DNA of 64,000 bases from Bacillota bacterium (GCA_023397675.1 JAEWTV010000065.1:62001-126000), one strand, 5' to 3'; counted from the stretch's first letter, positions 52,375 through 62,814 are shown. Program-made: numbers and translations. The notes: generated by a model from the sequence alone, not told the origin.

Positions 52375-54252
52375 CCATGTAAGAGGTATTACCCATTGGG
52401 GCTTTCCATCATCTTTTCCCACCTGTTCAGGCAGAAGTCCAATATCCGTACAACCCCTTGCTGCCCAATCAAGGTATTCCAAAGCCTTTTCGCTGTTACC
52501 ATTTTCAGAATGATAAAGCGCTGCCCAAAGAGTGGTTAAAATCCATGGATTACCACCTATGTAATTGTCATACTCATATCTTTTTATTCCGCCTACACCG
52601 GGATTTGATAACACCTTTTCAACAAGCTCCACTGTACTTTTAATTCTAAAGTCCTCGGTATCCAGGATACCAAAGGGCACACTGATACCAAGCAGACTTA
52701 TGTCAACAATCCAATCCTCAAGTGTAACATCCCTTTTATAACCCTTCGGATTTATTTTGACAAACGTTGTATTTTCACTATTTTCGCAGCCCCAGGGATT
52801 AAGCTTTACCCTTATGCTTCTGATAAATCTCTTTTCATTTTCCTTCCAGAAGTGCTCTATTATCGATGCTTCAATATTTTCAGCAGTCTTTTTCCACTTT
52901 CCGATTGAGTCAATATCCTTACCCAGAATTTCCGAAATTTCTATACCGGCCTTAATTCCTGCCAATACCGCCGCTGAGGAATAGAAATGCTCACCCAGTC
53001 TTTCCTCCCACAAATCAAAGCTTGGCGCAGGAAGTCCTGTTTCTTCATCTATAAAATCTGTCAGGAAATTAACTGCCCTTGAGGCTGCTTCCCACATTTC
53101 CGAAAGGAAACCCCTATTCCCTGAATTTTTGTAATGCCCTAAAATTCCCCATACCAGAGTTCCGGTTTCATCCACCTGCAAACCCCATGAAGGCCCGAGG
53201 TTCCCATCCATATGATAGCGCTGTTCCCAGGACCCATCCTCGTTTTGAACTGAAGCCGCCCACCTGTAAAATTTATCAACAGCTTCATGCAAGCCGCTCT
53301 TGTCCATTGCTTCGGTTATAAATGCTGCATCCCTGCCCCAACAGTATGCGTATCTGCCACATCTAGTAAATTCTTCGTCTATTTCAGGCGCAGCCAGCAA
53401 TCCTCCTGTCTTTTTGTCGGACATCAGCTTAAATACCAACAGAGAACGCCTATACAAATCATCCAGGTCAGACCTTCCGGTATTAATTGCAACTGAATTT
53501 TTAAGAAAACCGTGCCAATACTCTATGGTTTTCTTTAGTTCCATATCTGAATCCATTAGTTTGGTCTTTTTAGCTGCCTTTTTAATATCTTTAAGAGTAT
53601 GTGCGGCGCACAGGTACAAGTTAAAAGTCTTTTTTTCACCAGGCAGGAACGCCCCCAGCTTCCAGAGTATAGCTCCGTCCGGCATCATGCCAACGTTATC
53701 ATTACTCTTTAATACCGTTGTACTTGCAGCATCAAAAGCATTATTGCCAAGCTGAAACTGACAAGCTTCCCTGTCGGCACAGACAGAAATATAGTAATTA
53801 TGTCGGTAATGAATAAGTGCATCGGTGTCAAAGTCAAACAGTGAACCCGCCACAGCCGGGTTTGTAGTTATAATTGACGAGTAAGCTGAAAAACCCAGGT
53901 TCAATTCATTGTTGCATATATTTTCAATGCTGTAGTTTCTGACAAGAACATCCGATTCAGGAAGTACAAAATCAGTCTGAGTAATTTTTATACCTCTGTC
54001 AATGGCTTCAAAGACAGTCTCAACAACGTTGGTATCACATATATACCGCTGCGAATGCTTAAAAATGTCTCTGTCCATCCACAAGGTACTGTTCTCAAAT
54101 TCAGTGAAATAAATACCCGTAAAAAATCCATCAACATGCTGCGGATAATCTATATTAGGCCAGAACAGCCTTACAAGCTCCCCTTTATCACCCAGACAAC
54201 CCAGCATGCTGGAATTTCCGATTATTGCACTGTTAAAATATGTCTTAGCCAT
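52327..54252 (-). CDS. Glycoside hydrolase family 15 protein (glucoamylase-like)
   Basis: A 641-residue protein: an N-terminal beta-sandwich (about 1-260) and an (alpha/alpha)6 catalytic domain. YAYCWGRDAAFITEAMDKSG, SWEQRYHMDGNLGPSWGLQVDETG and LPAPSFDLWEERLGEHFYSSA hold the acidic residues expected for GH15 exo-acting glucan hydrolases (glucoamylase or trehalase-like). No signal peptide, so it probably acts in the cytoplasm on glycogen or oligosaccharides. It lies between two copies of repeat B. Confidence 0.85.
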   Translation of the reverse strand: MAKTYFNSAIIGNSSMLGCLGDKGELVRLFWPNIDYPQHVDGFFTGIYFTEFENSTLWMDRDIFKHSQRYICDTNVVETVFEAIDRGIKITQTDFVLPESDVLVRNYSIENICNNELNLGFSAYSSIITTNPAVAGSLFDFDTDALIHYRHNYYISVCADREACQFQLGNNAFDAASTTVLKSNDNVGMMPDGAILWKLGAFLPGEKKTFNLYLCAAHTLKDIKKAAKKTKLMDSDMELKKTIEYWHGFLKNSVAINTGRSDLDDLYRRSLLVFKLMSDKKTGGLLAAPEIDEEFTRCGRYAYCWGRDAAFITEAMDKSGLHEAVDKFYRWAASVQNEDGSWEQRYHMDGNLGPSWGLQVDETGTLVWGILGHYKNSGNRGFLSEMWEAASRAVNFLTDFIDEETGLPAPSFDLWEERLGEHFYSSAAVLAGIKAGIEISEILGKDIDSIGKWKKTAENIEASIIEHFWKENEKRFIRSIRVKLNPWGCENSENTTFVKINPKGYKRDVTLEDWIVDISLLGISVPFGILDTEDFRIKSTVELVEKVLSNPGVGGIKRYEYDNYIGGNPWILTTLWAALYHSENGNSEKALEYLDWAARGCTDIGLLPEQVGKDDGKPQWVIPLTWSHAMFVLVLFKLFGK

Positions 54253-54273
54253 TTAGCCTCCAAAACCAATTAT
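54253..54273. other. Short GH15 upstream gap before repeat B3
   Basis: Only the GH15 ribosome-binding region (GGAGG on the minus strand) lies here; the remainder of the 352-base gap is occupied by repeat B copy 3, a second hairpin (54364-54418) and the GT2 ribosome-binding site. Confidence 0.4.
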
Positions 54274-54358
54274 ATAAGATCAAGTAAATATTTATTAAAC
54301 GTTTGTATACCAAAAGCCGGATACAAACAGCAAAAGTATTGAAATTTCTTCATCTTAT
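54274..54358. repeat. Palindromic repeat element B, copy 3
   Basis: ATAAGATCAAGTAAAT and GAAATTTCTTCATCTTAT form imperfect ends; inside, GTTTGTAT...ATACAAAC is a perfect 8-bp stem with loop around CCAAAAGCCGG. The loop and stem match copy 2 (TTTGCATTTCAAAAGCC then ATACAAAC). It is more diverged than copies 1 and 2. Confidence 0.65.
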
Positions 54359-54363
54359 GAATC

Positions 54364-54417
54364 AATGAATATATGTTGCCCCTATAGAAGCTTAATACAA
54401 CATATATAGAATTCATT
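54364..54417. repeat. Hairpin adjacent to repeat B3
   Basis: AATGAAT + ATATGTTG and CAACATAT + ATTCATT are two perfect stem parts separated by a 5-base asymmetry. It parallels the hairpins next to copies 1 and 2. Confidence 0.5.
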
Positions 54418-54604
54418 AATTAACATGCACCAAAGCCTTCATTTTTACACTAAATTATAACATATAAATATATTGTCCGGCTTGCTGAAAGTTGTAATAA
54501 AAATAAATAATTTATAACTTTAAGTATAAAATAGTATCGATTAAGAAACAATTTAACTGGAAAAGAGTGTATATCTTGCGTTATGAAAACTTCGGAGGTT
54601 ATCA

Positions 54605-55849
54605 ATGAACGCTGTTATATATTGGACAACTCAAGTAATACAGGTACTTATATTTATCGCCGGGTGCTACTTTCTGGGAGTGTCGGTCTTCGGATGGATA
54701 AAGCTGAAGGAAGAGCCGGCAGAAAAGTACAAGCCAGTTAAAAGATTCGCTTTAATAGTTGCGGCACATAACGAGGAAAAGGTAATAGGTCATGTGGTAG
54801 ACAGCCTATCCAAGCAAAACTATCCAAGGGAACTTTATGACATTTTCGTAATAGCCGATAACTGTACAGATAAAACGGCTGACATTGCAAAGGCACATGG
54901 AGCTATTGTTTACAAAAGAGTAAATCTTGAGGAAAGAGGCAAGGGTTTTGCTCTTGAGTGGATGTTTGGTAAAATATATCAGATGGATGATAAATACGAT
55001 GTTGTAAGCGTTTTTGATGCGGATAACCTGGTTTCGGCAAACTTTCTTATTGAAATGAATAAGCAGCTTTGCAAGGGACACAAGGTGGTACAGGGCTACA
55101 TTGACAGTAAAAACCCATTTGATTCATGGATTACATGTTCATATTCCATTGCTTTCTGGATGTCTAACAGGGTATTCCAGCTGGCAAGATCTTATCTTGG
55201 ATTGAGTTGTGGTCTTTGCGGCACAGGCTTCTGTATTGAGCTTGAAGTACTTAAAAAGATCGGATGGGGGGCTACCTGTCTGACAGAAGACCTGGAATTC
55301 ACAATGAAACTTGCTTTGAACGACATGAAGGTGGGTTGGGCACATAATGCAATTGTCTATGATGAAAAGCCACTGACATTAGCGCAATCCTGGAGGCAGC
55401 GAAAACGCTGGATGCAGGGGCATGCAGACTGTGCAAGCAGATTTTTAAAACCACTTTTTAAGAAAGCTTTCAAGGATGCCAACCTAACCGCTTTTGACTG
55501 TGCCGTCTACCTGTTTCAGCCTATAAGGTTCATATTCATAGGGCTTATAACGGTTATGCTATGGATTCAGACAGTTTTTCCGCAGTCACCGTTTTATTCC
55601 TTGAAATATGTTTTCCCTGCAGCTGTCTGGTATGTATTTATAACTCTGCAATTCTTTTATGGACCGCTGGTAGTAATGGCCGAAAAGAAATTCAAAATTA
55701 AAATAATTTTAGGTTTTATAATATACCCATTTTATTGCCTTACCTGGGTTCCCATAACAATACAAGGCTTCATGAGCAAAAACAATAAAAATTGGAGCCA
55801 CACCGCCCACACTAGGGAAATAAGCATAAACGACCTAGAAAAGGCCTGA
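54605..55849 (+). CDS. Processive GT2 glycosyltransferase, membrane-bound (copy 1)
   Basis: A 414-residue protein: one N-terminal helix (about 8-30), a GT-A catalytic domain with NCTDKT, VFDADN, CLTEDLEF and QRKRWMQGH (D, D, D, Q/RxxRW set of processive synthases), and three to four C-terminal helices. It resembles synthases such as IcaA/BcsA-type enzymes. It is about 50% identical by eye to 61546-62814. GGAGG precedes the ATG. It converges on the LTA-synthase genes with an 8-base gap. Polymer type unknown. Confidence 0.85.
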   Translation: MNAVIYWTTQVIQVLIFIAGCYFLGVSVFGWIKLKEEPAEKYKPVKRFALIVAAHNEEKVIGHVVDSLSKQNYPRELYDIFVIADNCTDKTADIAKAHGAIVYKRVNLEERGKGFALEWMFGKIYQMDDKYDVVSVFDADNLVSANFLIEMNKQLCKGHKVVQGYIDSKNPFDSWITCSYSIAFWMSNRVFQLARSYLGLSCGLCGTGFCIELEVLKKIGWGATCLTEDLEFTMKLALNDMKVGWAHNAIVYDEKPLTLAQSWRQRKRWMQGHADCASRFLKPLFKKAFKDANLTAFDCAVYLFQPIRFIFIGLITVMLWIQTVFPQSPFYSLKYVFPAAVWYVFITLQFFYGPLVVMAEKKFKIKIILGFIIYPFYCLTWVPITIQGFMSKNNKNWSHTAHTREISINDLEKA

Positions 55850-55857
55850 AATATTTA

Positions 55858-57708
55858 TTATTTAGCCTTAAAATAGTTACCAGAGATGATTTCGTCTGCT
55901 TGTTCAAGCCCATTAATTGCAGCCTGTTTTTCTTTTTCTGAAGCAGCCTCTCCAACAAAGGTTCCATTTGCAAGGACTGCAAAGCTCTTATTTGTTTTAA
56001 GGAGGATTCTGCCCATTGCAGTATTGCTGAACTTATTTTCATCAACGCCCATCAAATAGGCAACGGTAGGCATTACATCCACCTGGCCACCGATAACAGG
56101 ACTTATTTCACCCTGGTAACCTTTTTGATAAATAATAAGCGGTACCCGCTGGTTTTCCTCCTGCCACCAGCTTTCTGAGGGTTCAATTTTTTTTATTTCA
56201 TCCTGGTAATACTTGTGGACACCACAATGATCGCCGTAAATTACAACTACAGTATTATCCAAAAGATGATCCTGATCAAGCTTTTCAATAAACTTACCAA
56301 TTTGTTCGTCAGTATAATGCACGCTTTGGAAATAGCCCCCCATTTTAGTGCTGTCAAAGTCCTTGTTAAGTTTTAAGGTTCTGTATTTCTCCGGTATGTC
56401 AAACGGGCCGTGGCTTGTAAGTGTAACCATAAACGTATAAAAAGGCTGTTTTTGAGATTTGATAATTGGTTCAACCTGTCTGAAATATGAACCGTCGCTT
56501 ATTCCCAGGCCTATAAGCTCATCCTGTTTAAAGCGCTTTGCATCGATACAGTTTTGGAAACCTATTGACTCCAAGGCAGGCATCCAGTTCCAATAAGCCC
56601 CTTTGTCAGGATGTATTGCAAGTGTATTATAGCCCTTAGACTGCATCAATAAGGGTAGTGAGTTATAGCTGTTGTTTGGAAAACGGAAAAACGTGCTGCC
56701 CCTTCTTACGGGATAAACAGATGTATTGGTCATCAGATCGGCATCCGAGCTTGTTCCAAGGTTGACCTGCTCATAAATATTTGGAATGTATATGCTGTTT
56801 CCAAGCAGTTTATTAAGATTAGGAGCTATCTCCTGCCCGTCAATGGTTTTACCTATAACAAAATTCTCGAGTGATTCTACCTGGAGAATCAGCAGGTTCT
56901 TTCCTTTAAAGATGCCTTTATACTTATTGTCAGGGAGGTTCTCCTTCTTATCATTAAACCAGTTCGCAATTTCCTGTCTGCTTGATGTATTGAGTGATAC
57001 CGTTTTAGAATCCTTAAAGTATGTAAAAACATCATAAACATGGTATCCGATTGGTGATAGGTCGGTTATTGTCTGTGCCGGTGTCCAGCAGGTCTTGAAT
57101 AAAAACTGAGGGCCAGTCTTTTGTATGTCAAGTTTATAATGAGCATAGGTAAGTGTCAGCACCGGTACTATAATGAAAATTAAAAAGTACAGGATATTTC
57201 TTTTAGTATCCCGGTAAGGTTTTTTAATAAAGAAAGCTCCTATGAAAATAATAAGCGAATCAAATATAACAAATATATCAAGCGGCCTTGCCATTGAAAG
57301 AATGCTGTCACCGAGATTATCCAGGTTTACCAGTTCACTTAGCTGATGCATTGAAAGAAAAGCCCCAAACCCTCTGAAGTGCCATATATCAAATATAAGT
57401 ATCAAGGAAAAAACAAGATTGAAAATGGCCAGGTACCACATATGCTTTCTGCCTTTTAAAAGCAAACTAAAAGACAGTGCAAGCAGTGCAAAACACATGT
57501 AAATTACCAGACCGGGCAGAAACTTGGTTATACTTCCGGCACTTGAAGCCTTGAAGTTTGCATTTACTACAAGTGATATGGTTAATATGGATTTAAGTAT
57601 TATTGCAACAAATGTATAGTGGAATAGAACGTCCTTTAACTGAGTAACGGACCTGTTTTTTAAGCTATTTAAAGATTTTTTTGCAAATTCAACCGCCTGC
57701 TGTTTCAT
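55858..57708 (-). CDS. LTA-synthase-family phosphoglycerol transferase (paralog 1)
   Basis: A 616-residue protein with five N-terminal helices (to about residue 200) and a C-terminal extracytoplasmic sulfatase-like domain. LLILQVESLENFVI (metal-binding Glu), GTSSDADLMTNTSVYP (nucleophile region) and VVIYGDHCGVH (metal site) match LtaS. The aligned nucleophile is Ser (SSD) instead of the Thr of TSD in B. subtilis LtaS. It should transfer phosphoglycerol from phosphatidylglycerol to a lipid or glycan. It is the last of three tandem copies. Confidence 0.88.
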   Translation of the reverse strand: MKQQAVEFAKKSLNSLKNRSVTQLKDVLFHYTFVAIILKSILTISLVVNANFKASSAGSITKFLPGLVIYMCFALLALSFSLLLKGRKHMWYLAIFNLVFSLILIFDIWHFRGFGAFLSMHQLSELVNLDNLGDSILSMARPLDIFVIFDSLIIFIGAFFIKKPYRDTKRNILYFLIFIIVPVLTLTYAHYKLDIQKTGPQFLFKTCWTPAQTITDLSPIGYHVYDVFTYFKDSKTVSLNTSSRQEIANWFNDKKENLPDNKYKGIFKGKNLLILQVESLENFVIGKTIDGQEIAPNLNKLLGNSIYIPNIYEQVNLGTSSDADLMTNTSVYPVRRGSTFFRFPNNSYNSLPLLMQSKGYNTLAIHPDKGAYWNWMPALESIGFQNCIDAKRFKQDELIGLGISDGSYFRQVEPIIKSQKQPFYTFMVTLTSHGPFDIPEKYRTLKLNKDFDSTKMGGYFQSVHYTDEQIGKFIEKLDQDHLLDNTVVVIYGDHCGVHKYYQDEIKKIEPSESWWQEENQRVPLIIYQKGYQGEISPVIGGQVDVMPTVAYLMGVDENKFSNTAMGRILLKTNKSFAVLANGTFVGEAASEKEKQAAINGLEQADEIISGNYFKAK

Positions 57709-57745
57709 ACGTACCTCTAAGTTTCAGCACTACTGATGTTAGTCT

Positions 57746-59599
57746 TTATTTCGAATATTCCTTACTGAAATAATCCGATGTTACTATTTTATCAGCTATA
57801 TCTATACCTTTCAAAGACTTGTTTTTATTTTCTGCATCTGTGGTTGTGCCAACATAGGAGAGATCATTCATTACAGCAAAATCCTTATTCGTTTTAACCA
57901 GAATTCTGCCCATTGCTGTATTTTTAAAGCTATTCTCATCAATACCCATAAGATAGGCTACTGTAGGCATTATATCTATCTGCCCGCCTGTTACTGTCAG
58001 TTTTTCCGGGGTGGAATTTTTCTGATAAATTATAAGAGGTATACGCTTATTCTTTTCAGCCCACCAGCTTTCCTGAGGCTTTATATTACTCAGTTCATCC
58101 TGGTAATACTTGTGAACACCGCAGTGGTCACCATATATGACTACAACTGTATTGTCAAGCAAATGCTTTTTATCAAGCTCATTAAAAAACTTTCCAATCT
58201 GCTCGTCAGTGTAATGCGCACTCTGAAAATACCCGCCAAGCCTGTTGGAATCAAGTTGTTTATTAAGCTGCATAGTTCTTAAGCTTTGTGGAAGATTAAA
58301 CGGGCTATGGCTTGTAAGTGTAACTACAAAGGTATAAAACGGCTGCTTCCGCGACTCAATTATAGGAACCAGCTGCCTGAAATACGAAGCATCACTAAGG
58401 CCAAGACCTATAGTATCATCCTGAACAAAATACTTTGAGTCCATTGTCTTTTCAAAGCCTATTGACCTTAAAGATGGTGCCCAGTTCCAGTAGCCGCCCT
58501 TATCAGAATGTATTGCAGTGGTAGTGTATCCCATTGATTGCATCAGTTTTGGCAGAGAATTGTATTTATTGTTGGGATACCTGAAAAAGGTGCTTCCCTT
58601 TCTTATAGGGTAAACAGAGGTATTTGTCATAAGGTCTGCATCCGAGCTGCAGCCGGTATTCACCTGCTCATTTATGTTTGAAAAATAAAGACTGTTTTTG
58701 ATTATCCTGTTCAGGTTCGGGGTTATTTCCTGCCCGTCCACACTTTGGTTTATAACGAAATTCTCCAGTGACTCTATTTGCAGGATTAAAAGGTTTTTCC
58801 CCTTAAACATGCCCCTATACTTATTGTCAGGCAGATTTTCCTGCTTGTCTTTATACCACTGTGTTATCTCTTTCTTGTCTTCAGAACTCAGTGATGTATT
58901 CCTATCCTCAAAAAAGAAGGAATATGCGTCCACAAAGTGATATCCTAAAGGAGAAAGATTTGTTATAGTCTGTGGGGGATTCCAGTAGGTGTAAAAAAGC
59001 CTCTGAGGCCCTGCCTGCTTTATATCAAGCTCATAATATGCAAGCAGCAGGGTAAGAATGGGCACTATAAGAAAAATAAAAAAGTATGGAACATTTCTTT
59101 CGGTTTTTTTATAAGGCTTTTTAAAGAATAAAAAGGCAATGAAAATACCTACCGCATCAATTATAAACAAAAAGTCCCACTGGCGTGACATTGAAAAAAT
59201 ACTGTCACCAAGATTATCCAGGTTGGCCAACTGTCCCAGCTGATGCACCGAAAGGAATGAAGCAAACCCTCTGTAATACCATATATCAAATATAAGAAGT
59301 ATTGAAAATGCAAGGTTTAATATTACAAGGTACCACAGCCTTTTCCTCCCTTTAAAAAGAAGAGCAAATGACATGACTATTAAAATAAAGGTACTATATA
59401 CTATGAGTCCAATAAAAAGCACAAGCAAATTTATCTTACCCGAAGAATTGTTTACTATCAGTACAGTGGTAAGCATGGACTTAAGCAGTATAGCAAAAAA
59501 AGTATAATGAAAAAGATAATCTCTTAGCTGATTACCTGATTTTATTTTAAAACAACTGAAAAAGCGTTTGGCATTAACCAGAAGTAATTCTCTATTCAT
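57746..59599 (-). CDS. LTA-synthase-family phosphoglycerol transferase (paralog 2)
   Basis: A 617-residue protein with the same layout: five helices and a sulfatase-type domain. QIESLENFVI, GCSSDADLMTNTSVYP and VVIYGDHCGVHK are present. In the nucleophile region it differs from its neighbours only by Cys at the position of Thr just before SSD; the presumed Ser nucleophile is kept. GAGG precedes the ATG. It lies in the middle of the tandem array and is co-directional with its neighbours. Confidence 0.88.
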   Translation of the reverse strand: MNRELLLVNAKRFFSCFKIKSGNQLRDYLFHYTFFAILLKSMLTTVLIVNNSSGKINLLVLFIGLIVYSTFILIVMSFALLFKGRKRLWYLVILNLAFSILLIFDIWYYRGFASFLSVHQLGQLANLDNLGDSIFSMSRQWDFLFIIDAVGIFIAFLFFKKPYKKTERNVPYFFIFLIVPILTLLLAYYELDIKQAGPQRLFYTYWNPPQTITNLSPLGYHFVDAYSFFFEDRNTSLSSEDKKEITQWYKDKQENLPDNKYRGMFKGKNLLILQIESLENFVINQSVDGQEITPNLNRIIKNSLYFSNINEQVNTGCSSDADLMTNTSVYPIRKGSTFFRYPNNKYNSLPKLMQSMGYTTTAIHSDKGGYWNWAPSLRSIGFEKTMDSKYFVQDDTIGLGLSDASYFRQLVPIIESRKQPFYTFVVTLTSHSPFNLPQSLRTMQLNKQLDSNRLGGYFQSAHYTDEQIGKFFNELDKKHLLDNTVVVIYGDHCGVHKYYQDELSNIKPQESWWAEKNKRIPLIIYQKNSTPEKLTVTGGQIDIMPTVAYLMGIDENSFKNTAMGRILVKTNKDFAVMNDLSYVGTTTDAENKNKSLKGIDIADKIVTSDYFSKEYSK

Positions 59600-59654
59600 C
59601 CTGCAAATACCTCATTTAACCCCAATTTAAACTAATATCCGATTAAATACTTTA

Positions 59655-61520
59655 TTACTTATTTTTATTTGAATATTCCGGGTAAAAATAATTGGATGAT
59701 ATTATTTTATCAGCTAAATCGATACCTTTCAAAGCATTCTTTTTATTTTCCTCATCAGCAGCCGAACCTACATAGGAATAATCATTGAGTACAGCAAAGT
59801 CCCTGTTTGTTTTTACAAGAATTCTGCCCATAGCCGTATCCTTGAAACTATTCTCGTCAATTCCCATAAGATAAGCAATTGTAGGCATAATATCTATTTG
59901 TCCACCCGTTACCGTCAGTTTTTCCGGAGCTGCATTCTTCTGATAAATTATAAGAGGTATGCGCTTATTCTTTTCAAGCCACCAGTTCTCCTGAGGTTTA
60001 ATATTATATAGCTCATCCTGGTAATACTTATGAACACCGCAGTGATCCCCAAAAATAACTACCACAGTATTGTCCAGTATACCATCCGTATCAAGCTTTG
60101 ATATAAATTCACCTATCTGTCTGTCAGTATAATTTATGCTTTGGAAATAGCCTCCAAGCTTTGTTTCATCCATACTTTTGTCCAGCTTAAGCTGTCTGTA
60201 CTGCTGCGGAATATTGAAAGGGCCGTGGCTTGTCAAAGTAACCATAAAGGTGTAAAACGGCTGTTTTTCAGCTTTAATCATGGGTTCCACCTGTCTTAGA
60301 TAAGAACCATCACTTATACCTAGTCCTATCTGCTCATCCTGTTTAAAGCTCTTTGCGTCTATGCATCTCTGGAAGCCCATATTTTTTAAAGACATCATCC
60401 AATTCCAATAAGATCCTTTATCAGGGTGTATCGCAAGTGTATTGTAACCCTGTGTCCGCATCAGCTTAGGCATCGAGTTATAGGAATTTTCCGGATACCT
60501 GAAGAAAGTACTTCCTCTTCTGACAGGGAAGACTGATGTATTTATCATAAGGTCTGAATCAGAGCTTGTTCCGTTATTCGCCTGTTCATAAATATCAGGT
60601 AGGTAAATACTGTTTGATAGTAGCCTGTTAAGGTTTGGAGTAACCTCCTGACCGTCTATTTTCTGATTAATAACGAAATTCTCAAGTGATTCAACCTGAA
60701 GCATTATAAGGTTTTTACCCTTAAACATGGCTTTATATTTGTTATCAGGAAGATTTTCGTTTTTAGAGGCATACCAGTCCTTAATTTCCTTCTTTTCAGC
60801 ACTGTCCAGTGTCTTTGTACCACTTTCGCTTATGTACTCATAGGCATCGTACAAATGGTACCCCAGAGGAGATAAATTAAAGATAGTTTCTTTGGGCGTC
60901 CAGCAAATCCTGAATAGCAAGAATTTTGGATTCTTGTCGGCTACATCCACCCTATAATGCGTATAAGAAATAATTCCCACCGAAAGTATAAGGAATATGA
61001 AAAAGTAAACCAGGTTATTCTTAACATTTTTATACGGCTTCTTAACAAAGAAAGCACCCACAAAAATGATCAGGGAATCTATCACAAGAATAAAATCAAG
61101 CGGTCTGACCATTGAGAATATGCTATCTCCAAGATTATCAAGGTTTGCCAGCTGTCTTAACTGATGAACGGATAAAAAAGAACTGAAACCGCGGTAATAC
61201 CATAAATCAAAGATCATCAATACGGATACGGCCAAATTAAAAATAACAAGATACCATAGCCTTTTCCTGCCTTTCAGAAGCAGGGAAAAGCACATTAAGG
61301 CAATAATAAAGCAAGCATAAACAACAACAGAGGAAATAATCTGTTTTGCCTTGCTTATATCAATTGTGGCCAGATTGTCACTTGCTATAAAACCAAGAAG
61401 TGCTATTGATTTCAATAGCACCATGATAAACGTATAATGAAACAAATAGTCCTTCAGCTGGTCTATGGATTTATTCTTCATATAAACCGCTGCCGGCTTG
61501 AAAAACCTTAAAAACCTCAT
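59655..61520 (-). CDS. LTA-synthase-family phosphoglycerol transferase (paralog 3)
   Basis: A 621-residue protein with five N-terminal helices and a C-terminal catalytic domain: QVESLENFVI, GTSSDSDLMINTSVFP and VVIFGDHCGVHK. The three paralogs are similar over full length, with paralogs 2 and 3 sharing an almost identical C-terminal block (PEKLTVTGGQIDIMPT), which suggests recent duplication or gene conversion. AAAGGG precedes the ATG. It follows the second GT2 gene by 25 bases. Confidence 0.88.
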   Translation of the reverse strand: MRFLRFFKPAAVYMKNKSIDQLKDYLFHYTFIMVLLKSIALLGFIASDNLATIDISKAKQIISSVVVYACFIIALMCFSLLLKGRKRLWYLVIFNLAVSVLMIFDLWYYRGFSSFLSVHQLRQLANLDNLGDSIFSMVRPLDFILVIDSLIIFVGAFFVKKPYKNVKNNLVYFFIFLILSVGIISYTHYRVDVADKNPKFLLFRICWTPKETIFNLSPLGYHLYDAYEYISESGTKTLDSAEKKEIKDWYASKNENLPDNKYKAMFKGKNLIMLQVESLENFVINQKIDGQEVTPNLNRLLSNSIYLPDIYEQANNGTSSDSDLMINTSVFPVRRGSTFFRYPENSYNSMPKLMRTQGYNTLAIHPDKGSYWNWMMSLKNMGFQRCIDAKSFKQDEQIGLGISDGSYLRQVEPMIKAEKQPFYTFMVTLTSHGPFNIPQQYRQLKLDKSMDETKLGGYFQSINYTDRQIGEFISKLDTDGILDNTVVVIFGDHCGVHKYYQDELYNIKPQENWWLEKNKRIPLIIYQKNAAPEKLTVTGGQIDIMPTIAYLMGIDENSFKDTAMGRILVKTNRDFAVLNDYSYVGSAADEENKKNALKGIDLADKIISSNYFYPEYSNKNK

Positions 61521-61545
61521 AAAATATCCCTTTATAATCTACATG

Positions 61546-62814
61546 TTAGCCTACTTTTTCAAGTGACTGAATCTCTGAAATATCAATAACTCTTGTATGA
61601 AGAGTATGTACCCAGTCCTTCTGTTTCCTGTGCCTGAATCCCTGTATAACTATCGGAACCCATGTAAGGTTGTAGAACGGGAGAAGGAAAATATGGAACA
61701 GAACCTTCAAGTTCTTTATCTTACCTTCGATTGCAACAAACCATGTTGCAAAATACACCAACAGATATGAAAGTATGAATGTAACTTGTCTGATTGTACT
61801 CCAATCATTTATCTTGCCCGATGTCAGAAGGTATGCAAGATATGCAAAACTGAATACCATGACTATACCGTTGATTACCGCAGTAATAGGCTGAAGCATA
61901 TACATGAAACAGTCAAAGGCTGCCCAATTTTTTTCCTTTATGCCTTTCTTCAGCAAAACCTTTTCATATCTCCCAAAGCAGTCAAAATGTCCCTGCATCC
62001 AACGCTTTCTCTGCTTCCAGGATTGCTTAAGTGTTAGGGGCTTCTCATCATATATAACTGCATCATGCGCCCAATATACCTTTAATCCGTTTACAACAAG
62101 CTTCAATGTGTACTCAAGATCTTCTGTAAGACAGGTAGCTTTCCACCCAACTTTCTCAATAATTTCTGTTGAAAGCATAAAGCCTGTTCCTCCAAGGAGG
62201 CAGCTAAGTCCAAGATAATATCTCGGCAGCTGTATCATTCTGTTTGAAATCCAGAATGCTATTGAATTATTCCCTGAAATCCATGTGTCTGAAGGATTTT
62301 TGCTGTCCAGGTAACCCTGCACCACCTGATGTCCCATACAAAGATGCTTGTTCATTTCAAGGAGGAAATTCGGAGAAACGAGATTATCCGCATCAAATAT
62401 GCAAACCCCATCGTAACGGGTCTTCATTTCGGATAACTTCTTGAACATCCACTCCATTGCATTACCTTTTCCCTTTTTAACCTGGTCGAAACGTTCATAA
62501 ACCTTTGCACCGTATTTTCTAGACACTTCGGCTGTGCCGTCTGTACAGTTATCTGCAATAACAAATATATCAAACAATTCTCTGGGGTAATTCATGTTAA
62601 ACAAACTTTTGATTATAGCCGGAATTACAGCTTCTTCATCATGAGCGGCTACCAGCAGCGCAAACCTGTTTTTTGCAGGAAATTCCTCGCCCTTTGGTTC
62701 CTTTTTTCTTTTCCATGCAAACATTGAAATAACTAGGTAATAACCAAAAATTCCTATCAGTACCACCTGAAAAAGTATTAACCCTATGGTACCCAGTATA
62801 TCATACCAATACAT
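61546..62814 (-). CDS. Processive GT2 glycosyltransferase, membrane-bound (copy 2)
   Basis: A 422-residue relative of 54605-55849 with the same order: N-terminal helix, NCTDGTAE, IFDADN, CLTEDLEY, QRKRWMQGH and several C-terminal helices. It leads the LTA-synthase array, so the units are probably co-transcribed and used for one envelope polymer, perhaps with glycosyl and phosphoglycerol parts. AGGGAG precedes the ATG. Confidence 0.85.
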   Translation of the reverse strand: MYWYDILGTIGLILFQVVLIGIFGYYLVISMFAWKRKKEPKGEEFPAKNRFALLVAAHDEEAVIPAIIKSLFNMNYPRELFDIFVIADNCTDGTAEVSRKYGAKVYERFDQVKKGKGNAMEWMFKKLSEMKTRYDGVCIFDADNLVSPNFLLEMNKHLCMGHQVVQGYLDSKNPSDTWISGNNSIAFWISNRMIQLPRYYLGLSCLLGGTGFMLSTEIIEKVGWKATCLTEDLEYTLKLVVNGLKVYWAHDAVIYDEKPLTLKQSWKQRKRWMQGHFDCFGRYEKVLLKKGIKEKNWAAFDCFMYMLQPITAVINGIVMVFSFAYLAYLLTSGKINDWSTIRQVTFILSYLLVYFATWFVAIEGKIKNLKVLFHIFLLPFYNLTWVPIVIQGFRHRKQKDWVHTLHTRVIDISEIQSLEKVG

